Origin: Cytophagales bacterium | Lineage (GTDB): Bacteria > Bacteroidota > Bacteroidia > Cytophagales > Cyclobacteriaceae | Assembly: GCA_022360055.1 (NCBI GenBank) | Contig: JAKSDO010000034.1 | Coordinates: forward strand, 1-46,679 | Direction: 5' to 3' | Length of the DNA stretch: 46,679 bases | In this document: positions 17,026 to 25,928 of the stretch, one piece after another | Position numbering within the stretch: the first letter of the stretch is position 1 | Layout of the letters: every line of letters starts with the position of its first letter | Made by a program: the position numbers and the translations under genes | The notes under the pieces: generated by a model | The model's database searches: none | Told to the model about the DNA's origin: nothing | The model's input: only the letters and a program-made list of their open reading frames with translations

Positions 17026-17255
17026 TAGGGTATTTAAAAATTTAATTCGGGTTTTCCCTTTCACTTCGCATTGTGAGAAACAACAGGTAAATATATTAAT
17101 TATTGCTCAGCCTTTGCCGGTCTTCCCGGGAACAATTTTTCCCGGCTTTCCAATGATTCATCTTACGGATTCGATGAAAAATACGGAGCGTCGATTGATA
17201 CAATAGTTCCCGGGTCACCGGTCGATGTACCGGCCCTCCACAGTGCCGGGAAGCA
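17026..17255 (-). other. Intergenic region with a GC hairpin upstream of element A
   Basis: 230 bp between the large FG-GAP gene and element A2. It contains a perfect hairpin CCGGGAA/TTCCCGG (17126-17132 and 17139-17145) without a clear U-run on the minus strand, and a CCGGT/ACCGG palindrome near 17219-17234. No coding frame looks real. A weak terminator or promoter region is possible. Confidence 0.4.
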
Positions 17256-20200
17256 TCACTTATTTCGCTCAAAGACTTTCAGGCTATCCCTGTTTTGCGA
17301 AACAATGAACAAATCCCTGTCATCGGCCAGCTTTAATTTCACAAGGGATCTGGCATTTCCGGGCACATAAAATCCCGATTGCGCATAAGTCCTGCATTCA
17401 AAACCTCCATGGCCGTCTCCCAGCATCAGCAATCCGTTCATGGCATCCATCGGCCCCCAAAAAACGCTGTTGCTACAGTTATTCCCAAGTATTAAAGCAT
17501 CCGGATTTCCGTCTCCGTTGAGGTCCTCGACAATCATATCGTTCACCGGGGCCATCTGGGACAATAAAGGCAATTTTGATATTTTAAATCGGCTATTGCC
17601 GAGATTTTCCACGTAGCTGTTCGCCATCCAGGTCGCCATGGATTTTTGGGCGTTTTCCAACTCCTGCGGTGTAAACAGATCCTCGATCGTCGCCTCACCG
17701 TACCCCGCATATGTCGGGAACTTCCGCTTCATCATTTCCAACTGCTTTCCCAGGTCAGATTTAAAATGAACCGGGAAAGCTCTTCTTGTTCCGTCAGAGC
17801 TCAACTGATAACTTGTCAACACGACATCAAACCTTCCGTTATGATCAAAATCCGAAGCATAGGCGATCATAGGTTCCGACGCACTGGCTTTAAACCAGGA
17901 ATTCAACCCTTCGTTTCCCGCAATAAAATCAACATCGCCATCCCGGTCAAAATCACCCGGTTCAATGCAGTTCCACCATCCTGTTCGATTTGAAATACCT
18001 GTATTTTCCGTGATGTTCACCAATTTCCCATTACGATGTTCAAAATATGTTATTGGCATCCACTCGCCCACCACAACCAAATCTACCTGACCGTCATGAT
18101 TAAAATCGATCCATATGGCGTCCGTTACCAGGCCGATATGTTGAAGCTCAGGACAAACCAAGGGTGTGATGTCTGTGAAATTCAGCGCGTCTTTTTCCGA
18201 ATCATTTCTCAGGACAAAGCTGCCCGCCTTCTCCGGATATCTTCCGGGGATCAATCTGCCGCCGACAAACAAATCCAAATCTCCGTCTTCATCAAAATCG
18301 ATGGCCCGCACGCATGATCCGCTTACCGGCATTTCTGGCAGGGCGCTTTGGGAAAACCGGAAATTTCCCTGGCCGTCATTGACAAATACCCGGTCCTGGT
18401 AATCGGACGGATTTAAGCCCGCTTCCATGCTCCCGTTTACCAGATACAAATCCGGATCATGATCATTATCGGCATCGAAAAGCAAGGCATCCGTATCTTC
18501 CGGTACAGGATCATGATCAAATACTTTTAATTTGAATCCATGATTTTTCTGCAGAAAAAAAGCGGCAAATTCATTGGCGCTTCCTCCGATAAGCACATCT
18601 TCCAGTCCGTCCCCGTCAATATCCCCAACCGCTAACGGCGGACCTGATTGAGAGAATTGATGCGGGACGGTTTCCTGAACCCGGAAATCATCAAAGATTT
18701 TTTCTTTGTGCCTGAATTTGATGGTGTTTGACGAAACCTCTTTGAACAGATAGGTTAGGGAATCGGCCATTGAAGCAACCCCTTCCGGGGGACCCGTCAG
18801 ATTCGGCGCATACGCTACTTCCAGGGTCTGATCCCCGGAAATATTGTACAGTTGTTGCCTTTTGCCGTCCGGCCATACAATCATCATCGAATCAATTTTT
18901 TCGACCTCCCCAAGCCCAAAATGAATTACAGGCTCGACCGTTGATCGGTACCCGCGGAAATTTGAATGGTCGGCACATTTGATCTCATTATTTGAGAACA
19001 GGTACACCCTAGCGCCCAAAGCCCCGGAACCGGCCAAGCGGGCGGGGTGGCTTTTGCCATGTAGCTTTAGCCTGAGGTAATGATTTGTTATTTCTTTGCC
19101 ATGGTCATTCAAGGTATTTTCATAAACCAAAGCGGGTTCGTTGTAATTGCTGGTGATCAAATCAAGATCACCGTCATTGTCCAAATCGACATAAGCAGCG
19201 CCGTTGGAAAATGACGGTTTGTCCAGCCCCCAGCTTTTTGTATTATTCGAAAAGGTCAGATTACCGTTATTTTTGAACATGTAATTCGACATGCTTCGCA
19301 CGGGGATCATCATCATTTGCTCTTCATTGCTCATTCCCCGTCCCCGGCTCATGCCTGAAACAGCATAATCCAGGTCGGTTACATCCCTGGGATAGCCGTT
19401 ACTCACGAACAAATCCCTGAACCCGTCGTTGTCGAAATCTGCGAGCAAAGCCGCCCAACTCCACTCTGTGGCATGTACGCCTGCGTAGAGGCCGATCTCA
19501 CTAAAAATATGATTTCCAAAAGCATCCGTACCGTTGTTGAGTTGAAGCATGTTCCTTTTGTATTGCGGTTGATAGCCCAAATCACGATTTAATTGTTCAT
19601 ACTCAAACCGGGTAACCCCGTGCATTTTCTTCATGCCCTGATTGTCCTCAGGCAACATGTCCAAAGTAAAAATATCTACCATTCCGTCGTTGTTGATATC
19701 CGCAATATCGTGTCCCATGGCCGAATGGGTCTGATGCTTGATGTATTGATCAATCCTGTTGGTAAAGGAACCATCCCGGTTATTGATGTACATCAGGTCG
19801 TTGGTAAGGTAATCATTTGTAATGTATAGGTCGCTCCAGCCATCCTCATTAAAATCCACGATGCTGATCCCCAGCCCGTATCCTTCGTAAACGATCCCTG
19901 CCTCCTGCGTCACATTCACAAAAACGTTCTCCCCCTTGTTGCGGTACAACCGGTCGTTGGACTCCGCGGACCCATCCGTTTTTTTCGGGCGATACTTATT
20001 GGGGGTCGGAGTATCCAGAAAGTTGGTCAGCACATACAGGTCCAGGTCCCCGTCATTGTCGTAATCAAAAAATGCGGCGTGTGTCGAATAGCCTTCATCA
20101 TCAATTCCATATGCTTTGGACTGTTCGGAAAACACCGGGATCCCCTCATCATTCAACCCTTCATGGATATATAATTGATTTCTGCGCATCTCGGGGTCCA

Positions 20201-20603
20201 GGTGGTTGGAACTGCAAACATAAATGTCTGTCCATCCGTCCCCATTGATGTCGACCACGGCCACCCCGGTGCTCCACCTTGATCTTCCCGAAATTCCGGC
20301 ATCCAACGAAATGTCTTCAAAATTCAGATTTCCGCGGTTCAGATAAAGACGGTTCGTAACCTGACTTCCACTAAAGAATACGTCCATGAGGTCGTCCTTA
20401 TCGAAATCCCCAATGCCAACTCCCGCTCCATTATAGATGTATTCATTTGAAAGAATATTGAGGTACTCGTCCTCCATCACATCGTTTTGAAAGTCGATGC
20501 CGGTTTTTTCCGGAGGGAGGAGGTTAAAAAGCGTTCCGGGTTCTTTCGAGCAACGGATCAGAAGGAGGGTAGATGCGAGTGCTAAAAGCAGTATTTTTGT
20601 CAT
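17256..20603 (-). CDS. Large FG-GAP/VCBS-repeat surface protein with ASPIC/UnbV domain
   Basis: About 1115 residues from ATG 20603 (MTKILLLALASTLLLIRC). An ATG at 20621 also exists but abuts a palindromic repeat. The N-terminus is signal-like, with Cys after LLIR, a poor lipobox. The body is a chain of about 14 FG-GAP-type calcium motifs (for example DINGDGWTD, DYDNDGDLD, DFNEDGWSD, DLNGDGNPD), forming beta-propeller blades. An ASPIC/UnbV-like block is inserted near the middle (RSTVEPVIHFGLGEVEKIDS, then IVWPDGKRQQL). These proteins are common next to SusCD in Bacteroidota and are thought to be exported binding proteins. The function is unknown. Confidence 0.85.
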   Translation of the reverse strand: MTKILLLALASTLLLIRCSKEPGTLFNLLPPEKTGIDFQNDVMEDEYLNILSNEYIYNGAGVGIGDFDKDDLMDVFFSGSQVTNRLYLNRGNLNFEDISLDAGISGRSRWSTGVAVVDINGDGWTDIYVCSSNHLDPEMRRNQLYIHEGLNDEGIPVFSEQSKAYGIDDEGYSTHAAFFDYDNDGDLDLYVLTNFLDTPTPNKYRPKKTDGSAESNDRLYRNKGENVFVNVTQEAGIVYEGYGLGISIVDFNEDGWSDLYITNDYLTNDLMYINNRDGSFTNRIDQYIKHQTHSAMGHDIADINNDGMVDIFTLDMLPEDNQGMKKMHGVTRFEYEQLNRDLGYQPQYKRNMLQLNNGTDAFGNHIFSEIGLYAGVHATEWSWAALLADFDNDGFRDLFVSNGYPRDVTDLDYAVSGMSRGRGMSNEEQMMMIPVRSMSNYMFKNNGNLTFSNNTKSWGLDKPSFSNGAAYVDLDNDGDLDLITSNYNEPALVYENTLNDHGKEITNHYLRLKLHGKSHPARLAGSGALGARVYLFSNNEIKCADHSNFRGYRSTVEPVIHFGLGEVEKIDSMMIVWPDGKRQQLYNISGDQTLEVAYAPNLTGPPEGVASMADSLTYLFKEVSSNTIKFRHKEKIFDDFRVQETVPHQFSQSGPPLAVGDIDGDGLEDVLIGGSANEFAAFFLQKNHGFKLKVFDHDPVPEDTDALLFDADNDHDPDLYLVNGSMEAGLNPSDYQDRVFVNDGQGNFRFSQSALPEMPVSGSCVRAIDFDEDGDLDLFVGGRLIPGRYPEKAGSFVLRNDSEKDALNFTDITPLVCPELQHIGLVTDAIWIDFNHDGQVDLVVVGEWMPITYFEHRNGKLVNITENTGISNRTGWWNCIEPGDFDRDGDVDFIAGNEGLNSWFKASASEPMIAYASDFDHNGRFDVVLTSYQLSSDGTRRAFPVHFKSDLGKQLEMMKRKFPTYAGYGEATIEDLFTPQELENAQKSMATWMANSYVENLGNSRFKISKLPLLSQMAPVNDMIVEDLNGDGNPDALILGNNCSNSVFWGPMDAMNGLLMLGDGHGGFECRTYAQSGFYVPGNARSLVKLKLADDRDLFIVSQNRDSLKVFERNK

Positions 20604-20623
20604 GTAAACTTGTTTTTCCATCG

Positions 20624-20692
20624 GTCATCCCAACTGAAAGGAGCGAAGGCCCCTCTATTGCAAGTAAGATCTCTCACCTCGTCCGGGATGAC
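20624..20692. repeat. MITE-like palindromic repeat
   Basis: A 69-bp unit with perfect 8-bp inverted ends GTCATCCC/GGGATGAC (20624-20631 and 20685-20692). The interior contains GGAGCGAAGGCCCCTCTATT and CAAGTAAGATCTCTC, in the style of short interspersed repeats common in Bacteroidota. It lies directly upstream of the FG-GAP gene. Confidence 0.65.
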
Positions 20693-20843
20693 GCCGTGTT
20701 TTTCATCGCTGTCCCTGAAGGACACACCCCTGGGAAGCCTTTAAAATGTTCAGGCAATTGAAAATTCCCGCCGATCGCAAGCAAATCCCATCCCGGAATC
20801 CGGCACGACAACGCCCGGTTTCTCCGGCCCCGATTCCGGTCTG

Positions 20844-23800
20844 TTAAGGGGCGCCCTTTCGCACAAACTCCTGATAATCTTTTGTCCCAACCTTACGGGT
20901 ATTGTATCTTTTCCGATAATCCGTATGAGCTTTGTCGGTTGGGTAGTGCTCATCATCTCCATAGGGATATTTGCTCATGCCATGGAAAGGCAGCGGTTCT
21001 ACGGTCTGACCCAATGCGGTGTTCAGGTCGCCGTCTTTCACCCAGCCAACACTGTAGATCAGGAAATCGCGCTTCCAGCCTTGCCTGAGCTTCGGTAAGC
21101 GCTCCGCGTCAAAGCTGATCGTAGTCTCATCGCCGGCATTGGCAATAATGTACCTGTCATCGGCCTCCTGCAGCAATTCCGTCACATCGCCATACCTCGT
21201 ATACATCCCTGTGAGATCCCGCCACTTTTGCCCGGTTGTCACGTCATGATAATCAAACCAATGAGGTCCGTACCTGCCTCCCTTCCTCGATTTGGCGGAG
21301 AATCCCCGGTAATGATAGTCTGCCGAAACCGGTGCCATGGCAGTCATTTCAATTTCCATATCCTCGTCACGTGCGAAGAAGATAAAATCCCAGTAAATCT
21401 CCATATTCGTTCTGATCCTCACTTTCCTTTCCTTGGTCAGGAATTTATCCGAAAGATCCACGATCACCGTTTTATTCTTACCGCTCGGGAAGCCAATGCC
21501 GGGGATCACTTCCTGCCACGCTCCCTTTTCGTTAATGACTTCAAGCGACGGATGTTTGATGTTGATTTGGTTGGATTGAGAAATGGCCACATTGATGCTG
21601 GCATCCGTTGGAAAGATCCATCCGTTCAAAAACAAATGCAGATTTTCGGTATCCTCAACATTCCCCAGATCCAGGATCAGGTCTTTCATCTCGGTGATGC
21701 CCTGGAATTTCATACGACGGAAGTTCGAAATATACCGGTTGTCTTTTTCGCGGATAAGCGCGCTTAAATCATTGCCCTTTTCATCTACTGCAGATACCGG
21801 CTGACGGTGCTCTTTTACTTTAAATACTTTCAATTCCGGGTACGGAGGCGCCGCAAACTTCTCATCCACATAGATCTCCGCATCTGCATGATGATCCACC
21901 GCGATCAATTTGATCTCGTCGGCATAGATGGTTTCCCAGAGTTCTTCGGTCATCTGGATGATATATTCCCCATTCCTCGGCTGCAGCAGCTCGCCCGGGA
22001 TCTTCAAATATTCTTCCGAAGCATCCGCAAAGGCATAGGCTTGCTTGCCTCCCATGATGCCCAGCGGCATCCCCAGGGCACTCCGCCACATCATATCTTT
22101 TACAAATACATATTCTTTCCCATTCCAGGTGTAGAGAAACGGGCAGCTCCCCTTGAGTTCCTGTTCTTCGATGAGATTGCGGTCGCTGTCCGGGAAGAAC
22201 ATATTCTGCGGAACCCCGTTTGTCCACATAATTCTTACTACGTCGGCCTTGGTGCGATTGCCCATACCAAAATGCACATTGGGCGAAGTCACCACCATCA
22301 TTTGATAAAGATCGCCTGCCCTCACCTCCACTTTCGCACCAATGCCGAAATGGTTGTTCTTGCCACTGCCGGTGCGCAAACCTACCAATTTCATTTTCAG
22401 GTGATGATTGCCATTTCCGCCATCGTTTCTCAAGAGCCGGAGTTTTCCTTCCAGATCAACGAGGTAAAGATCCAAATCTCCATCCTCATTGTAGTCGGCA
22501 GGCTGCACCCGGGTACCTCCGCCAAACTCCGGAGGTAACAACCGGCTTTCATCTTCGAAATTGCCCCAACCGTCATTGTGGAACAGGTAGGCTCCTTTTC
22601 CACCGGCTTCTACAGGCGCTCCAATTACCAGAATATCCAGATGGCCGTCGTTATCAAAATCGAAGAAAGTCGCATCATAACCTTTCAATGATTTCAACAC
22701 TTCGAAAACACCGCTCGAAGCTTTGTCTTCCTCATAAGTACCGTCGCTTTTATTCCTGTACAACCTGTAACCGGAACCGTCCAGAGCGGTCAGGAACAGA
22801 TCCAGGTAACCGTCGTTATTATAATCACCAACGGTCACGGCTCCCGAAGAGCTCATGGGCTGAAGGCCGGATTTTGAAGTTGCATCTTCAAAACGACCCT
22901 GGCGAAGATTGGAGTAAAGTACATTTTGTCCGTTTTCATGGACAACGATAAAATCAACATCTCCATCGTCGTCAAAATCTCCGAGGGCAAGGTCTGCGAC
23001 CCCGGTGTTGTTCGGAACAAATCCTACCTGATCCGTCTGATCGCTAAAAGCGCCATCGCCGTCATTTCTGAGCAACTTGCCGGCCACTCCTCCCACCACC
23101 AAATCCAGATCTCCTTCATGATCGATATCCAGATACAATGATGTGCGCCCCTGTGTCTCCGAAACACCGGGAAATGCGTCGTCCGTCACCCGGCCAAATG
23201 TCCCCTCGCTCTCATTTCGGTAGAGCTCGAGACCATTTTCTTTCAAAATCAGAATGTCCAAGTGTCCGTCATTATCATAATCGGCAAATGCGGAAAATAC
23301 CTCTTTGCCTTCATGATCGATTCCCCCTGTATTTTCGGATGCTTTGAACATGCCGAGTTCGTTGAATAAAAGGTATCTTTTATAGCCGCTGTTTGCGTTG
23401 CTCGCAAAATAAATATCCTGATCGCCGTCACCATCCAGATCACCGACCGACAGGTGCGCATTTTCAGGGGCAAAATCCGCCCCAAAATCCAACCCCGCTG
23501 TAGGAGTGACATCCGTAAATTTCATGGCGTCGATAAGCGATTCCCCTTCTTGTACAAATGAAGTTGTAGATTCGCTAAAGGAGATCACCGGGAAGCCGAT
23601 CAATGCTCCGCCGGGCCCTTTCAGCTCTTTTATTCCGGCCTGGTACGGCGTGGTCAGTTTCAGGAAGTTATGAAAGATCAATAGCGATGTGAGCGCTTCT
23701 TTGACGCGTCCGTTGTGAAGCTCGTCGACCGTCTTTTCGTAAAAATCGGCGGCCTCCGGCGTAAATGATGGGAATTGCTGACCGATCTCCTCCAAACTCT

Positions 23801-24494
23801 TCAGGGCAAGATCCAGGTCTCCCGTCTGCAATTGCACTTCTATCAGTTGCAACCGAGGAACGATATTTTGCGGAGATGTCCCGGCCACTAGCGTGAGATA
23901 TTCAATTCTTTTCGATTTTGAATTTTCATCCGGCCCCTTGGCGTATAACTCAGCCAGTTGATACAACACTTTAGGATCGTCAGGCGCAAAGTTCAGGGTA
24001 GTTTCCAACTCTTTTACGGCGCGTTCGGTATCGTCATTGAGTTCAAAAGCTTTGGCCCGGATGAGCCTTATATTTGCATCCTTCGCATCGATCTCTATGG
24101 CTTTATCCAAATGTTTCAACGCTCTCGGATAATCATCCATTCTCAGATACACCAAACCGAGATTGGCAAAACCAAGGGCTTCATCGGGAGCCAGGTCGGT
24201 GAGCTTCAGAAACTCCGCTTCAGCCTCCTCCAGCTTGTTTTCTTCAAGATAGGCCAGGCCAAGGGTACGCATGGTAATCTTATCCCTGGCCAACTGTTTC
24301 TCATCAACCGGTTTTTCCCTGCAGGATTGGAATGCCAGCAATCCGATCAAACAGATTATTATGAGCCTTGAAGCATATATATTGACATCATCGGGAAGGG
24401 CGAAGTGATCTCTTTGCAAACGGTTTACCGACGGTTTCGCTGCGTTCGCAATGACGGACTGATGATAACTTTTTTTAGTAGCACGTTTTCTCAT
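20844..24494 (-). CDS. TPR + FG-GAP + ASPIC/UnbV lipoprotein with long C-terminal domain
   Basis: 1216 residues from ATG 24494. The lipoprotein-like signal (ASRLIIICLIGLLAFQSC) begins only at ~residue 42, because a palindromic repeat lies in frame ahead of it. TPR helices span ~residues 60-260 (AYLEENKLEEAEAEFLKLTD, LGLVYLRMDDYPRALKHLDK). Seven FG-GAP motifs (e.g. DLDGDGDQD, DYDNDGHLD, DFDDDGDVD) run to ~720, then ASPIC/UnbV (VHFGMGNRTKADVVRIMWTN). The last ~430 residues are a conserved-looking region I cannot assign (KDMMWRSALGMPLGIMGGKQ, then W/Y-rich). CRTAC1-type proteins are exported; TPRs suggest assembly. It lies downstream of the LivK-type genes. Confidence 0.85.
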   Translation of the reverse strand: MRKRATKKSYHQSVIANAAKPSVNRLQRDHFALPDDVNIYASRLIIICLIGLLAFQSCREKPVDEKQLARDKITMRTLGLAYLEENKLEEAEAEFLKLTDLAPDEALGFANLGLVYLRMDDYPRALKHLDKAIEIDAKDANIRLIRAKAFELNDDTERAVKELETTLNFAPDDPKVLYQLAELYAKGPDENSKSKRIEYLTLVAGTSPQNIVPRLQLIEVQLQTGDLDLALKSLEEIGQQFPSFTPEAADFYEKTVDELHNGRVKEALTSLLIFHNFLKLTTPYQAGIKELKGPGGALIGFPVISFSESTTSFVQEGESLIDAMKFTDVTPTAGLDFGADFAPENAHLSVGDLDGDGDQDIYFASNANSGYKRYLLFNELGMFKASENTGGIDHEGKEVFSAFADYDNDGHLDILILKENGLELYRNESEGTFGRVTDDAFPGVSETQGRTSLYLDIDHEGDLDLVVGGVAGKLLRNDGDGAFSDQTDQVGFVPNNTGVADLALGDFDDDGDVDFIVVHENGQNVLYSNLRQGRFEDATSKSGLQPMSSSGAVTVGDYNNDGYLDLFLTALDGSGYRLYRNKSDGTYEEDKASSGVFEVLKSLKGYDATFFDFDNDGHLDILVIGAPVEAGGKGAYLFHNDGWGNFEDESRLLPPEFGGGTRVQPADYNEDGDLDLYLVDLEGKLRLLRNDGGNGNHHLKMKLVGLRTGSGKNNHFGIGAKVEVRAGDLYQMMVVTSPNVHFGMGNRTKADVVRIMWTNGVPQNMFFPDSDRNLIEEQELKGSCPFLYTWNGKEYVFVKDMMWRSALGMPLGIMGGKQAYAFADASEEYLKIPGELLQPRNGEYIIQMTEELWETIYADEIKLIAVDHHADAEIYVDEKFAAPPYPELKVFKVKEHRQPVSAVDEKGNDLSALIREKDNRYISNFRRMKFQGITEMKDLILDLGNVEDTENLHLFLNGWIFPTDASINVAISQSNQINIKHPSLEVINEKGAWQEVIPGIGFPSGKNKTVIVDLSDKFLTKERKVRIRTNMEIYWDFIFFARDEDMEIEMTAMAPVSADYHYRGFSAKSRKGGRYGPHWFDYHDVTTGQKWRDLTGMYTRYGDVTELLQEADDRYIIANAGDETTISFDAERLPKLRQGWKRDFLIYSVGWVKDGDLNTALGQTVEPLPFHGMSKYPYGDDEHYPTDKAHTDYRKRYNTRKVGTKDYQEFVRKGAP
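24384..24457. repeat. Palindromic interspersed repeat inside the 5' end of the TPR gene
   Basis: On the minus strand it reads CCGTCATTGCGAACGCAGC, through CCGTCGGTAAAC, to GATGATGTC, and encodes residues ~13-38 of the TPR protein. It shares its left part with the repeat at 25822-25909. No in-frame ATG or TTG lies between the repeat and the signal sequence, so translation must start upstream of the repeat. Confidence 0.6.
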
Positions 24495-24575
24495 GATTCG
24501 TCTTGAATATTCATTGGAAATTTACCAGCAGGCAATTTAAAGAAAATTGTGGATGATGATGAGGAAAAATAAGTT

Positions 24576-25619
24576 CTAATCCATCTTTCTATTCCCAAAA
24601 TTATCAAATTCCACGTAGCCGGTTTTGCCGTTATACTTCAAATTCCCGAATCCTTTTCTGATGGCTTCCGAATCGTTGCCGAATCTTCCGATGGCTTCGG
24701 CAGCCAGCATAATTCCGTCATAAACATAATCTAAGGTCGGTGAATAAAGATTTTTAATAGTTGTGGTATGTTTCCGTATACGCGGAAAACCGGAATGGTT
24801 TAAAAAGGCATAAACATGCTCGTTTTTAATAGCGGCCAGGATGGTTTCTTCATATTTGGACGTTCCTGCCAGTACGATTGCGTCCCAATTTCCATTTCCA
24901 AGTCCTTCTGCAATTTGATCCGGTTTTAAATCAACCAGCAGCTCGGGCCGTGGATACCTCCTGCTCTTAACCTCTATTTCAAAAGCTTTCGCAGATTGCT
25001 TACCGTCGTAATCATCCAATGCAACCATTGCAACCCTGGCTGAACTATTTTGCCCGTATATATGCTTAACCAATGCATTCGCCTGTTGTTTATCGTCGGG
25101 AACCATCCTGAAATACCACGGGACATAGGCCCTGGAGAGCGTTGGGTCGCTGGATATCGTGGACAACATTAAAACATGTGATTTGGCGGTAACTTGCTCT
25201 GCCAAGTGTGCATTTCTCCCGTCGAGCGCTGTGACAACGATCGAAACCTGATCCTCGTAGATCAAGGCGACCGTTTGCTTCGACGTTTGGCCCCAGGGGC
25301 CATCACAGGAACGGACAATTAGTTCGAACTTTTTCCCTTGATCCCCTCTCTTTTCATTGACTTCACGAATTGCCCGCTCTGCGGTTTCGATGATATGCTC
25401 GTCATTTTTATCCCGGACCAAAAATCCGATTTTTATGGTTGGTTGGGCGTGGGAACTGCTCGTAAACAAAATGACCTGTGCCATTACAAAGATTAGGATG
25501 CCGATGAGCTTTAAGACATTACTTCGCCCTTTGAGCCCGCAGTAACGGCCTTCCGGAGCATCAATGCGAGTAATGTGCGGCAAGAAGCAATTCGTATTTT
25601 TATCGCGCAATTTTATCAT
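24576..25619 (-). CDS. Periplasmic LivK-type substrate-binding protein (second copy)
   Basis: 347 residues of the branched-chain-amino-acid-type binding fold (Peripla_BP_6): TIKIGFLVRDKNDEHIIETA, AIREVNEKRGDQGKKFELIV, a hinge block ending MLSTISSDPTLSR then PWYFRMVPDD, and DYVYDGIMLAAEAIGRFG near the C-terminus. The hydrophobic signal (LIGILIFVMAQVILFTSSSHAQ) starts only at ~residue 37, after a charged leader. The leader start overlaps the stop of a decayed GIY-YIG frame (ATGA), so the true start may have been disturbed by that insertion. No ABC permease or ATPase is nearby, so it may act in sensing or as an accessory protein. It pairs with the copy at 26935-28221. Confidence 0.85.
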   Translation of the reverse strand: MIKLRDKNTNCFLPHITRIDAPEGRYCGLKGRSNVLKLIGILIFVMAQVILFTSSSHAQPTIKIGFLVRDKNDEHIIETAERAIREVNEKRGDQGKKFELIVRSCDGPWGQTSKQTVALIYEDQVSIVVTALDGRNAHLAEQVTAKSHVLMLSTISSDPTLSRAYVPWYFRMVPDDKQQANALVKHIYGQNSSARVAMVALDDYDGKQSAKAFEIEVKSRRYPRPELLVDLKPDQIAEGLGNGNWDAIVLAGTSKYEETILAAIKNEHVYAFLNHSGFPRIRKHTTTIKNLYSPTLDYVYDGIMLAAEAIGRFGNDSEAIRKGFGNLKYNGKTGYVEFDNFGNRKMD

Positions 25620-25805
25620 TCCTGTTCGATTTTTTCAATAAGATCCATCCATTTGGGTTTATCCTTTCAACCGGTTCCATCTTTTTTTCGAGGTCCTGCT
25701 TTGATTTGTTTTTCCTGTTTGGTTGCTTCATCAACGGTAGCGCAGGGCTCAAAATAAACTACTCATTGATTAAGATGATGCCCGGCTGTGAAGCTTCCGG
25801 ATATT
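25616..25805 (-). pseudogene. Decayed GIY-YIG nuclease (C-terminal part)
   Basis: Minus-strand frames read SFTAGHHLNQ, a stop, then VVYFEPCATVDEATKQEKQI, KAGPRKK, a frameshift, and PKWMDLIEKIEQE. This matches the C-terminal half of small GIY-YIG proteins (FTxxYNLxxLVYFE..., REKQIKxxSRKKK, NPxWxDLY). At least one stop and one frameshift break it, and the N-terminal GIY-YIG motif is missing. It fills the gap between DAHP synthase and the second LivK gene, and its stop overlaps the LivK start. Confidence 0.65.
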
Positions 25806-25821
25806 TTTTTGTTTTGTGTTT

Positions 25822-25909
25822 CGTCATTGCAAATGCGCAGCATAAAGCGATCCGTAAACAACATATTCGTTTAAACAGATCGCCGCGGCATGTTTCGGCA
25901 AGGACGGGG
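25822..25909. repeat. Palindromic interspersed repeat
   Basis: Plus strand CGTCATTGCAAATGCGCAGC, then AAGCGATCCGTAAAC..., GTTTAAACAGATCGCC, to AAGGACGGGG. It shares CGTCATTGCRAAYGC and SGATCSGTAAAC-type words with the repeat at 24384-24457. It may have disrupted the 5' part of the GIY-YIG frame. Confidence 0.5.
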
Positions 25910-25928
25910 AGTTAGTTGGTCATTGCCA

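Noticed and set aside
21807-22538. A 243-codon plus-strand frame
   Set aside because: Antisense to the TPR/FG-GAP gene; no family match and His/Phe-rich, as expected for a shadow.
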